From: Mameliella sp. MMSF_3455 | Lineage (GTDB): Bacteria; Pseudomonadota; Alphaproteobacteria; Rhodobacterales; Rhodobacteraceae | Length of the DNA: 33,901 nt | Direction of reading: 5' to 3' | NCBI RefSeq assembly: GCF_030733205.1 | Contig: NZ_JASHJL010000053.1 | Span: 1-33,901 of the forward strand | Part shown: piece after piece, positions 15,745 through 22,817 of the stretch | Position numbering within the stretch: the stretch's first letter is position 1 | How the letters are laid out: each line of letters starts with the position of its first letter | Made by a program: the position numbers and the translations under genes | Notes under the pieces: generated by a model | The model's input: only the letters and a program-made list of their open reading frames with translations | Databases searched by the model: none | What the model was told of the DNA's origin: nothing

Positions 15745-17193
15745 TCACAGCGCGAAATCCTCCGCCACCAGCCCGGTGACCCCGGCCACGCGGATCTCGG
15801 CATCCGGGGTGCCGTCGCCGTCGACGTCGAACTGCACGATGGAGGATCCGGTCGCGGTCTCGATCACCCGGATCTGGTTCGGGGCCGAGAAGGGATCGGT
15901 GCCGACGAAGGAAAACACCCCCGGCGACATGCTGACCACGTTGATCAGGTCCAGCCCCGGTTCGAAATCGAGGATCTGGTCGCGCAGGGCGCCGCTGCCC
16001 GCATGGGCGGGGGTGCGAAAGACGAAGATGTCCGCATCCGCGCCGCCGGTCAGGAAGTCCCGGCCCAGGCCGCCGGCCAGCTCGTCCTCGCCGGCGCGGC
16101 CGCGCAGCACGTCGTTGCCGTCGCCGCCTTCCAGCGTGTCATAGCCCGCGCCGCCGTCCAGCGTGTCGTTGCCGGTGCTGCCCGACAGCCAGTCCGACCC
16201 GTCCTGCCCCACCAGCACATCCGCCCCGGCCTGGCCCGACAGGCTGTCGTCGCCGCCGCCGCCGGTCATCGTGTCATTGCCCGCGCCGCCCAGGATCTCG
16301 TCGCTGCCCAGCCCGGCCAGGATCATGTCGTCCGCCGCGCCGCCATCCAGCAGATCGTCGCCGCCGCGTCCCACCAGCGTGTCACTGCCGCCGCCGCCCT
16401 CCAGCCGGTCGGCGCTTTCGCCGCCGACCAGCGTGTCGGCTCCCTCTCCGCCCAGCACCCGGCCGCTGGTCACGCCCGGGCCCGCGTTCTCGAAGAAATC
16501 CGGCCCGCCGCCCAGGTCGATGCCGCCCAGGATCATGCCCGCGTTGACCACCGTGTCGCCGTCGCTGGCGCCGTCGCCGGTGCGGATCAGCTCTCCGGTC
16601 CCGTCGCGGTCGGTGATCGTGCCGCGGTTGATCAGCACCGCCGGCCCGGCCGAGCGCATGTCGACATGGGTCACCAGGATCTCGCCCGCGTTGACCAGCC
16701 GGCTGGCCCCCGAGCCGCTCATCGCCAGGCCCGCGCCGTCCATCAGCCCGGTGTTGGTGATCGAGATGCCCGCGATCGCGCCGTCGAACACCAGGTCCGC
16801 GTCCCGCGCCGTCAGGGTGCCCGCGTTGAACAGGGTGATGGTCTTGTCCCCGGCGCTGTCGATGTCGATCACCTCGCCGTCATTGGCCAGGATCGTGCCG
16901 TAGTTCAGGATCTCGACCGTGCCCGCGCCGCCGGAGAGGTTGATCGCATCGCCGGTGAAACTGTTCAGCATGCCGAAATTGGCGATCCGCACGTTGTCCG
17001 CCAGCACCTCGACCCCGTTGTCGTCGGCCCAGACATAGCCGTAGACGAAGAGGCCGGTGACCAGCGGCCCCGCCATCAGCTCGAAGCCGTCGCCGTTGGC
17101 GGTGTAGACATCGTTGTAATCCCGCAGCACCACGTTGGCGCCATTGGCGACGAAAACGGTGGTAGAGGAGCTGGACTGGTAGGTGGTGGTCAT
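15745..17193 (-). CDS. RTX protein with NxGTI-repeat N-terminus, paralogue A of a tandem trio
   Basis: A 482-residue protein with the same layout as the two genes downstream. Seven or so turns occur in the first half: IANFGMLNSF, ILNYGTILAN, LFNAGTLTAR, ITNTGLMDGA, LVNAGEILVT, LINRGTITDR and VVNAGMILGG. Then follow GPDFFENAGPG and RTX nonapeptides (GGEGADTLVGG onward, about 255-385), RDQILDFEPGLDLINV, VDGDGTPDAE and the terminal AEDFAL. I place the start at ATG 17193. GGAGG is nine bases upstream there, whereas the ATG at 17202 abuts the same GGAGG and is badly spaced. It is the first gene of the leftward RTX run and has the longest upstream region. Secretion by a type I system and a structural or adhesive role are inferred from family features; no catalytic domain is visible. 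Confidence 0.85.
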   Translation of the reverse strand: MTTTYQSSSSTTVFVANGANVVLRDYNDVYTANGDGFELMAGPLVTGLFVYGYVWADDNGVEVLADNVRIANFGMLNSFTGDAINLSGGAGTVEILNYGTILANDGEVIDIDSAGDKTITLFNAGTLTARDADLVFDGAIAGISITNTGLMDGAGLAMSGSGASRLVNAGEILVTHVDMRSAGPAVLINRGTITDRDGTGELIRTGDGASDGDTVVNAGMILGGIDLGGGPDFFENAGPGVTSGRVLGGEGADTLVGGESADRLEGGGGSDTLVGRGGDDLLDGGAADDMILAGLGSDEILGGAGNDTMTGGGGDDSLSGQAGADVLVGQDGSDWLSGSTGNDTLDGGAGYDTLEGGDGNDVLRGRAGEDELAGGLGRDFLTGGADADIFVFRTPAHAGSGALRDQILDFEPGLDLINVVSMSPGVFSFVGTDPFSAPNQIRVIETATGSSIVQFDVDGDGTPDAEIRVAGVTGLVAEDFAL

Positions 17194-17546
17194 GGCTGAC
17201 ATCCTCCGGGACAGCCCGCGGCCGCCTTTTCATCTTGGTTAACAATCTCGCCTCCCGGACTTAACAAACCGTGAACATCGCCCCGGCACCCCCCGGGACG
17301 GATCGGGAACAGGCCGCGCCCGGCGCGGGGCGGAAAAGCTTTCCCTTTCCTTTCAGGGAGTTCGACAAATTTCACCAAACTGTCCGAATTTCCTCCGCCG
17401 CGCGGGCGATAGCGGGTGGACCTGGGGCACGTCCCGCAGGGGCCCAGGGGCCTAGCGCCCGATTCTGCCCCGGTGCAGGCAGAAGCGCCGGGCATACCGG
17501 GCGAACAGGTGGCGGGACCGCCCCTCAGCAATGGGGACTGCCTGCT
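17194..17546. promoter_or_regulatory. 353-base intergenic stretch upstream of the RTX trio, with paired TTAACAA boxes
   Basis: No gene is visible here. The first 180 bases are AT-richer than the surroundings and should carry the promoter of the leftward RTX gene. TTAACAA occurs at 17239-17245 and 17261-17267, 22 bases apart (two helical turns), about 50-75 bases before the start codon; on the coding strand this reads TTGTTAA twice. An AAAGCTTT palindrome sits near 17337-17344. The half nearer 17546 is GC-rich, trails the sulfotransferase gene and shows no clear terminator. Confidence 0.4.
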
Positions 17547-18728
17547 CTAGACCCCGATCATCCGCCTGAGCGCCCCCCGGCGGCGCCAGCGCAGGTCCGC
17601 CTCCAGGAGCGGCTCCAGCAGCCCGGCGATCGCCCTGTCCCAGTCCTCGACCGGGGCCGAGGCGGCGGGTTTCGCGCGCGAAACACCCCCTGTGTCCAGC
17701 CTTGCACCGGCCCGGGCCGCGCCCTCGGCCAGCCCGTCGTAAAGCGCCGCCAGGTCCTGCGGATCGTCCAGCCGCGTCGGCCCCGCCTTCAGCCGCGCCC
17801 AGTAGGGCTCGAGCGAGGTCCAGCCCGGCTCGGCCAGCAGCCGCTCCGCCACCTCGGCGGGCAGGGCCGCCATCATCCGGGCCACGTCCTCCTGCAGGCG
17901 CGGCCAGACGGCTTGCGCAAGGCGCGGCAGAAAGGCCCAGAGTTTCTGCGAGGGCGCGAAATCGCACCAGCGCTGCACGACGAATTCCACCGCGCTGTCA
18001 TGCGGGGTCGGGCGAAAGCGGCGGTTGCGCAGCAGGAACCCGGTCAGCGCCGGCGGCGGGGCGCGGTTCACCTGGCCCCCGGGGGTCAGCGGCAGGCCGT
18101 AGCGCGCGGCAAAGCCCGCCACCACGTCGCCCCGGGCGCTTTCCACCGCCAGCCGCACCCCCGGCTGCGCCGCCCAGGCCGCCACATGCGGCCCGACGTC
18201 GTAGCGCGCCCGGTCCAGCCAGCGTTCCACCTGGCGGTTGTGAAAGAAGCCGGTGTGCCAGATCCCCCATTGCCAGTAGGCGGCGTTCAGCCAGTCCAGC
18301 GGCGGGCGCACGAAAGCCACCGCATCCAGCAGGTCGATCCCCGCGGCGCGCGCCAGCTCCGGGGCCCGGTCCGCATGGGCGATCCAGCCCTCGCTGGACA
18401 GGATCGGCACGTGGCCCTGCGCGCCTTCGGCGGCGATGGCCGCGCCCACCGTCGCCCAGTAGGCGCCCGGATCGTCCTGCCGCGCGACATTGGGCCAGCA
18501 GACATAGCCATGCACCGCGTGGCGCATCATCGCCGAGAGCCGCCGCCCCGAGACCGGCGCCAGCCCCGCCTCGCCCTGCCGCCCGGCCAGGTAGAGATGC
18601 CGCATGCCCTCCGGTCCTTGCAGGATCGGCGCGGCGCTCAGCGCCCGCTGCAGCGCCGAGCTGCCGCATTTCGGTGCCCCGATGTGCAGGATCGCCCGCA
18701 CCGGGGCCACGCCGGGCTCCGCCACCAT
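17547..18728 (-). CDS. Sulfotransferase-like protein (GAPKCGSS type)
   Basis: A 393-residue protein with LHIGAPKCGSSALQRAL near the N-terminus (residues 14-30), the 5'-phosphosulfate loop of a divergent bacterial sulfotransferase group. ILSSEGWI (109-116) is the usual second landmark of that group. VAFVRPPLDWLNAAYWQW (138-155) occupies the place of the 3'-phosphate motif. R141 is present, but the serine expected eight residues later is A149, so PAPS binding may differ or activity may be altered. The rest is mostly helical, with many Arg and Trp. I chose ATG 18728 because GAGGA lies six bases upstream; starts at 18752 and 18791 are possible. It is divergent from the GT4 gene at 18866, and the 137 bases between must hold promoters for both. 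Confidence 0.75.
   Translation of the reverse strand: MVAEPGVAPVRAILHIGAPKCGSSALQRALSAAPILQGPEGMRHLYLAGRQGEAGLAPVSGRRLSAMMRHAVHGYVCWPNVARQDDPGAYWATVGAAIAAEGAQGHVPILSSEGWIAHADRAPELARAAGIDLLDAVAFVRPPLDWLNAAYWQWGIWHTGFFHNRQVERWLDRARYDVGPHVAAWAAQPGVRLAVESARGDVVAGFAARYGLPLTPGGQVNRAPPPALTGFLLRNRRFRPTPHDSAVEFVVQRWCDFAPSQKLWAFLPRLAQAVWPRLQEDVARMMAALPAEVAERLLAEPGWTSLEPYWARLKAGPTRLDDPQDLAALYDGLAEGAARAGARLDTGGVSRAKPAASAPVEDWDRAIAGLLEPLLEADLRWRRRGALRRMIGV
17669..17684. repeat. 16-bp perfect palindrome GTTTCGCGCGCGAAAC, copy 1
   Basis: A perfect palindrome inside the 3' part of the sulfotransferase-like gene, where it is read in frame as VSRAK. The same 16 bases recur at 27629-27644 and 31764-31779. It lies 122 bases before the stop of its gene. 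Confidence 0.85.
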
Positions 18729-18865
18729 CCCATGTCCTCGTCCAGGCCGCATTCCGCGCCGCTTCTGCCACGGAACGCGGCGCTCCGCCACTGCGGCCCG
18801 CGCGCCCTTGGCAGGCTGCGCCGCTTGCTATAGCCACGCGCCAAATTCCCCGCATCGGGCCGCCC

Positions 18866-20368
18866 ATGATCCTTGTCGATGTCACCACCAGCTACAATTT
18901 CCGCCACTGGAAGGCGATGGGGCTTCTGAGGGTCGAACAGGAGGTGATCCGCGCCTTTCGCACCGCCTATGGCGATGCGGTCACCTTCGGCATCTACAAC
19001 CCGGTGCTGGGCGGGTATTTCCGTGTCCCCGGGGCAGAGATCGACGCCCTGCTGGCAGAGGGCCGCTGGAGCGTGCCGCCGCTGGTCCGGGCCACCACCG
19101 CGCCCTCGCGCCGCGAACGCCACCTGCGCCGCCTGCGCCTGTTCCGCGAGCTGCGCCGGGCGATGCGCGGCCACGCGGGCGACGACCCCGCGACCGAGTG
19201 GCGCCGCGACACCGCCATCGCCGAGGCGCTGACACGGGTCAGCCTCGACGAATACGCCAGCCTCAGCCGCTGGCTGCAACCGGTCGAACGGCGCGTCAAG
19301 GCGCTGGGGGCCGTGCGGTCCCGCGCCGACCTGGTCAACCACCGGCTGCACTTCGGCCAGCTCGACGCCCAGGCCCCGGCGCGTTTCGCCCCGGAGAACG
19401 CCGTCGATCCGGGTGAGGTGACGCAGTATCTCTCCGTCGGCGGCTTCTGGGGGGACGACCGCTATGAATACGCCTACCATGCCCGCAAGGCGCATGGCTG
19501 GACGGTGCATTACCTGATCTACGACCTGATCCCGGTGCTCTGGCGCCACCTGACCGAACCCACCACCAAGGAAACCTTCCCGCTGGCGCTGCACTGGGTG
19601 CTCTGGGGGGTCGACCAGGTCTGGACCATCTCCGACACCACCCGGCAGGACCTGCTGGCCCATATCGACGACCACGGCTATCCGCCGATGCCCGAGCGCT
19701 GGGTGACGCCGGTGCTGCTGGGGGCCGACAGCGCCTCGGGCGAGGTCACGCCCGAGGCCACCCGCGCCACGCTGGCGCGGCACGATCTCGACGCGGGCGG
19801 TTTTGTCCTGATGGTGGGCACGCTGGAGCCGCGCAAGAACCATGATTTCGCCTACCGGCTGTGGCGCGAGCTGCACAAGCGCCACCCGGGCGAGGTGCTG
19901 CCGCTGGTCTTTGTCGGCCAGCCCGGCTGGAACATGGAGGGCTTTGCCGAGATGCTGGCCGAGGACGTGGGCCTGCCGCACCGGGCGATCCGCATCCTGA
20001 CCGATGTCGACGACGCGGCGCTCGGCGTGCTCTACGAGACCTGCCGGTTTACCCTTTACCCCTCGCATTACGAGGGCTGGGGCCTGCCGGTGGTCGAAAG
20101 TCTCAACCACGGCAAGCCCTGCCTGACCTCGGACGCGCCCTCGATCGTCGAGGCGGCACAGGGGGCGGCGGACACGCTGCCCCTGATGGACGGCGAGGCC
20201 TGGATGGCGCGCGCCTTTGCGCTGATGAACGACGCCGACGCCTATGCCGGGGCCCTGGCCCGGGCGCGGGCCTTCGGCGGCTATTCCTGGGAAGAGTTCC
20301 GCACCAACCTGCTGGCCGATTTCGAGGCCTTTCTGCAGGACGGCGCGGCCGAAAGCCGGGCCGGCTGA
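18866..20368 (+). CDS. Glycosyltransferase family 4
   Basis: A 500-residue GT-B enzyme that opens directly with MILVDVTTSYNF. The C-terminal Rossmann domain shows the donor-binding features: MVGTLEPRKNH with R323/K324 (phosphate contacts), VFVGQPGWN (348-356), and FTLYPSHYEGWGLPVVES with the E403-x7-E411 motif. The N-terminal 180 residues are the acceptor domain and include a strongly basic stretch (RRERHLRRLRLFRELRRAMR, 82-101) that could sit against the membrane surface. No close specificity can be given; retaining transfer from a nucleotide sugar is the family rule. The ribosome site is weak, but this ATG starts exactly at the first beta strand. The stop is followed by an intergenic repeat, so the gene is probably monocistronic. 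Confidence 0.88.
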   Translation: MILVDVTTSYNFRHWKAMGLLRVEQEVIRAFRTAYGDAVTFGIYNPVLGGYFRVPGAEIDALLAEGRWSVPPLVRATTAPSRRERHLRRLRLFRELRRAMRGHAGDDPATEWRRDTAIAEALTRVSLDEYASLSRWLQPVERRVKALGAVRSRADLVNHRLHFGQLDAQAPARFAPENAVDPGEVTQYLSVGGFWGDDRYEYAYHARKAHGWTVHYLIYDLIPVLWRHLTEPTTKETFPLALHWVLWGVDQVWTISDTTRQDLLAHIDDHGYPPMPERWVTPVLLGADSASGEVTPEATRATLARHDLDAGGFVLMVGTLEPRKNHDFAYRLWRELHKRHPGEVLPLVFVGQPGWNMEGFAEMLAEDVGLPHRAIRILTDVDDAALGVLYETCRFTLYPSHYEGWGLPVVESLNHGKPCLTSDAPSIVEAAQGAADTLPLMDGEAWMARAFALMNDADAYAGALARARAFGGYSWEEFRTNLLADFEAFLQDGAAESRAG

Positions 20369-20387
20369 CCCGGACCGCACCACCGCC

Positions 20388-20436
20388 GGGGGGCCAGCCC
20401 CCCGGACCCCCCGGAGTATTTTCACAGAGAAGAAGC
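20388..20436 (+). repeat. Rhodobacterales-type intergenic element (G6/C6 hairpin + CCCCCCGGAGTATTTT), copy 1
   Basis: GGGGGGCCAGCCCCCC folds into a tight hairpin and is followed by CCCCCCGGAGTATTTT (20407-20422) and CAGAGAAGAAGC. A matching element is at 31658-31713, also directly behind a rightward glycosyltransferase gene. I know similar hairpin plus CCGGAGTATTTT sequences as common downstream elements in Rhodobacteraceae genomes. A terminator or mRNA 3'-end role is plausible. Confidence 0.7.
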
Positions 20437-20488
20437 ACGCAAGCGTGGCGCCCCTGGAGTGTTCTTCCCTATTCTCCACAAGACAAAG

Positions 20489-20526
20489 CAGCAACCCTGT
20501 TGTGCGTGCCGGCAACAGGGTTGCTG
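20489..20526 (-). terminator. Intrinsic terminator of the RNA ligase gene
   Basis: A perfect 14-base inverted repeat (CAGCAACCCTGTTG and CAACAGGGTTGCTG) closes a 10-base loop, 21 bases past the RNA ligase stop. On the leftward strand it is followed by CTTTGTCTTG, moderately T-rich. It is the longest perfect hairpin I noticed in the window. Confidence 0.65.
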
Positions 20527-20547
20527 GCTACGGGGACGAAGCTGCCT

Positions 20548-21171
20548 TCAATTTTGGGCAAGCCCATTTGCGATAGTTGGGGCCTTCGTCCAGTGAATAT
20601 CTGACTGGACATGATCCGCGCGAACGTATTTTCCCATTCGATACGGTATCTCATTCTCCGGGAATGACCCGGCAATCCGGGCGACGAAACCCTCTTGCCG
20701 ATCCAGATCCAAAGCCTTTTCCATTTCTTCCAGCAGACCGTCTCGATAGGCTCCTCGGTAGAGCGTCGGCACCGGCTGGATGCCCAGCTCCAAGAACCGC
20801 GCCAGTGTCGCGTCCCAAGGCTGAACCATATCCTTTACGATCCACGCAAAGCCGAGGAAGTAGGACGGGAGCGCGTCATAGCTGACCGAATGTCGGGCAT
20901 AGAGGTTCTCGCCAACAATCCTTTCGCCCTCGGACATCCGGGGGGATACACCTGCGGCGAAAGCCTTCAGCCAGTCGCGTGACGGGTGGTAGCGGCTGTC
21001 AGGGCTCCGCGCATGGCAGCCACCAGCATGGATGGTCGTGTTCTCCCCATCCATCTTTTCTGTGATGACGAGATCGTCCACGAAGAGACCTTCGAGCGAC
21101 AACATCCGCTTGTCGTCGCTGGTCGCACCGGGCGAGATCGGGAGATGGAAGGTGCGGCCGTATTTTTTCAT
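20548..21171 (-). CDS. ATP-dependent RNA ligase family protein
   Basis: A 207-residue nucleotidyltransferase, expected to seal RNA ends through a lysyl-AMP intermediate. Motif I is EKMDGENTTIH, with K39 the AMP-accepting lysine and D41, G42, N44 in place. GERIVGENLYARHSVSY (82-98) is the conserved block after it. FLGFAWIV (105-112) matches motif III, EGFVAR (160-165) is motif IV, and MGKYVR (179-184) is motif V with K181. The opening YGRTFHLPISPGATSDDK is typical of the small bacterial RNA_ligase family. No kinase, phosphatase or tRNA-repair partner is adjacent. Its GC is lower than that of the polysaccharide genes, and an IS scar precedes it with an ATGA overlap, so it probably arrived by transfer. 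A role in repairing cleaved RNA, perhaps after phage or toxin attack, is inference. Confidence 0.88.
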   Translation of the reverse strand: MKKYGRTFHLPISPGATSDDKRMLSLEGLFVDDLVITEKMDGENTTIHAGGCHARSPDSRYHPSRDWLKAFAAGVSPRMSEGERIVGENLYARHSVSYDALPSYFLGFAWIVKDMVQPWDATLARFLELGIQPVPTLYRGAYRDGLLEEMEKALDLDRQEGFVARIAGSFPENEIPYRMGKYVRADHVQSDIHWTKAPTIANGLAQN

Positions 21172-21370
21172 GCACCCGTGATACCAGGTTGGTCAGCCAC
21201 CGACGATGGGGTCTTGGCGGACCTCCCCTGGAGCAGACGCGAACTCAGGCTGCCGCAATGCGGACAGAACCGATCATCACCCCAGATGGCGGTCCCCAAG
21301 AAGAGGTGCGCATGGCGCTCGGTCGGCATCTTTTCCAGACGCCGCGGAGGGACTTCAGTTCGGTTATCAT
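21168..21370 (-). pseudogene. Truncated, frameshifted transposase N-terminus (IS1595/ISXO2-like)
   Basis: In the leftward direction ATG 21370 begins MITELKSLRGVWK. One frame shift at the AAAA near 21332 leads to MPTERHAHLFLGTAIWGDD, then RFCPHCGSLSSRLLQGRSA. The PTE---A---L------WGD--CPHCGS pattern is the N-terminal zinc-ribbon opening of IS1595-family transposases. After RSA the likeness stops, and the frame ends with TGA overlapping the RNA ligase ATG. The second half of the zinc ribbon and the whole DDE catalytic domain are missing. The family call rests on pattern memory only and needs a search. Confidence 0.5.
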
Positions 21371-21647
21371 GGAGCGATCGGAGCTCAGGAGATTGGCCGA
21401 TTTCTCCGAACCAGAAGCGTCTACGTTGTGGCCAGGCTGAGGCCCATGCGGGGCAAGAGAGGCTGATCACTGCCAAGAAAGCTGCTTCTTTTGGCGGATA
21501 ATAGGGTTGTTCCTTGCAACGCCCCCCGGATGCGCGGCGGATCTCCGACCGGGACGGCGTGGCACAGTTGGCACATTGCATTCCGGCCCCGAACGGGGCG
21601 ATACACCGCCCGAACCGCGCACCCCGGCCAACGAGAGCTCTGCCCCC
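21371..21647. other. Intergenic stretch with no recognised gene
   Basis: This stretch lies between the transposase scar and the GT4 gene. It must hold the rightward promoter of the gene at 21648 and possibly one for the leftward RNA ligase. GCCAAGAAAGC facing CTTCTTTTGGC (about 21472-21495) makes an imperfect inverted repeat. I see no coding sequence with supporting codon bias or motifs. Base composition shifts from mixed to GC-rich near 21520. Confidence 0.5.
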
Positions 21648-22802
21648 GTGAAGATCGTCACGCTTTCGACCTATCCCGTCAGTTCGCCGTTCCACGGCGG
21701 CCAGCGCCGGCTGGAGGCGATGACCCGCGTGCTGCGCGGCGCGGGCCACGAGGTCAGGGCCATGCCCTTCTTCTTTGGGCCGCATTACCCGCAGCATGAC
21801 GCCGAGGAGGCGCTGACCGCGCTGCCGGTGGAGCTGCACGCCGAGCTGGCCCGGGCCGGGCTGCGCGAGGACCTGCACATGCACACCCTGCTGCGCCCGG
21901 GCCTGCCCGCCTTCGAGGCGGCGCGCCACCGGCTGGCCGGGATCCGCCCCGACGTGCTGCATTTCGAACAGCCCTGGCTGATGCCGCTGCTCGACGCCCT
22001 GACCGAGGGGCTGCCGCAGCGCCCCGCCGTCGTCTACGGATCGCAGAACATCGAGAGCGTGCTGGCGCCCGAGCGCTACCGCGCCGAGACCGAGGCGCTG
22101 GAACGGCAGGCGGTGGCCCGCGCCGACCTGGTGCTGGCGGTCAGCGCCGCGGATGCCGCGGTGCTGGCGGGCTGGCGCGCGCCGGGGCGGGACATCCCCG
22201 TCATCGTGGCGGCCAATGGCTGCTGGCCGCCGGTGCTGGACACATCCGTGCCGCGCCCCATCGCCGAGGATTACCTGATGCTGGCCGGCAGCGGCCATGC
22301 GCCCAATGCCGAGGGCTACTGGGACGTGATCGGCCGCATTCCCGGATGCATCCCGCCCGACGCCCGCCTGGCCGTGGTGGGCGGGGTCGGCGATCTTTTG
22401 CAGGCCGATGCCCGCCACCGCCATTTCCGTCGTCTCAACGACCACCTGGTGCGCATCACCGGCCGGGTCGAGGAGGACGAACTGCAGGCGCTGCTGGCCC
22501 ATGCCCGGGGCATCTGCCTGCCGATCAACGCCGGCGGCGGCACCAACCTCAAGACCGCCGAGGCGCTGTTGACGCTGAAGCCGGTGATCGCCATGCGCAC
22601 CGCCTTTCGCGGCTTCGAAGAGGCGATGAGCCTGGGCGGCGTCCATGTCGCCGCGACCGAGACCGAGTTCCGCGCCCATGTGCGCGCGCTTTTCGCCGGC
22701 GCGCTCACCGGCAGCCGCGCGCCCGGGGACGTGGCGCGCTATACATGGGAGGCGGTGCTGGCCGCGCTGCCCCCGGCCTATGCCCGCCTCGGCGCGGCCT
22801 GA
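21648..22802 (+). CDS. Glycosyltransferase family 4-like (GT-B)
   Basis: A 384-residue GT-B protein, starting at GTG with MKIVTLSTYPVSSPFHGGQRR. The GG at residues 17-18 sits in the first-strand loop where GT4 enzymes bind the donor. LHFEQPWLMPLL and YGSQNIESVL belong to the N-terminal acceptor domain. LAVVGGVGD and ICLPINAGGGTNLKTAEAL (about 286-304), then KPVIAMRTAFRGFEE, form the donor domain. GGGTNLKTAEAL replaces the commoner EGFGLPxxE form, as in a known GT4 subgroup with hyaluronan-type or mannosyl enzymes. GTG is favoured because the conserved first strand begins there; upstream codons show no coding character. It is 15 bases ahead of a family-2 sulfotransferase, so the two are surely co-expressed. 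Confidence 0.85.
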   Translation: MKIVTLSTYPVSSPFHGGQRRLEAMTRVLRGAGHEVRAMPFFFGPHYPQHDAEEALTALPVELHAELARAGLREDLHMHTLLRPGLPAFEAARHRLAGIRPDVLHFEQPWLMPLLDALTEGLPQRPAVVYGSQNIESVLAPERYRAETEALERQAVARADLVLAVSAADAAVLAGWRAPGRDIPVIVAANGCWPPVLDTSVPRPIAEDYLMLAGSGHAPNAEGYWDVIGRIPGCIPPDARLAVVGGVGDLLQADARHRHFRRLNDHLVRITGRVEEDELQALLAHARGICLPINAGGGTNLKTAEALLTLKPVIAMRTAFRGFEEAMSLGGVHVAATETEFRAHVRALFAGALTGSRAPGDVARYTWEAVLAALPPAYARLGAA

Positions 22803-22817
22803 CCCAGGAGACCCCGC

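Noticed and set aside
13000-16450. Regularly spaced DNA repeats that look at first like an array
   Set aside because: The 27-base periodicity is simply the coding sequence of RTX nonapeptides; there are no conserved repeats with unique spacers as in CRISPR.
17239-17264. Possible CtrA site (TTAA-N7-TTAA)
   Set aside because: The two TTAA words are 18 bases apart rather than seven, so the canonical site is absent.
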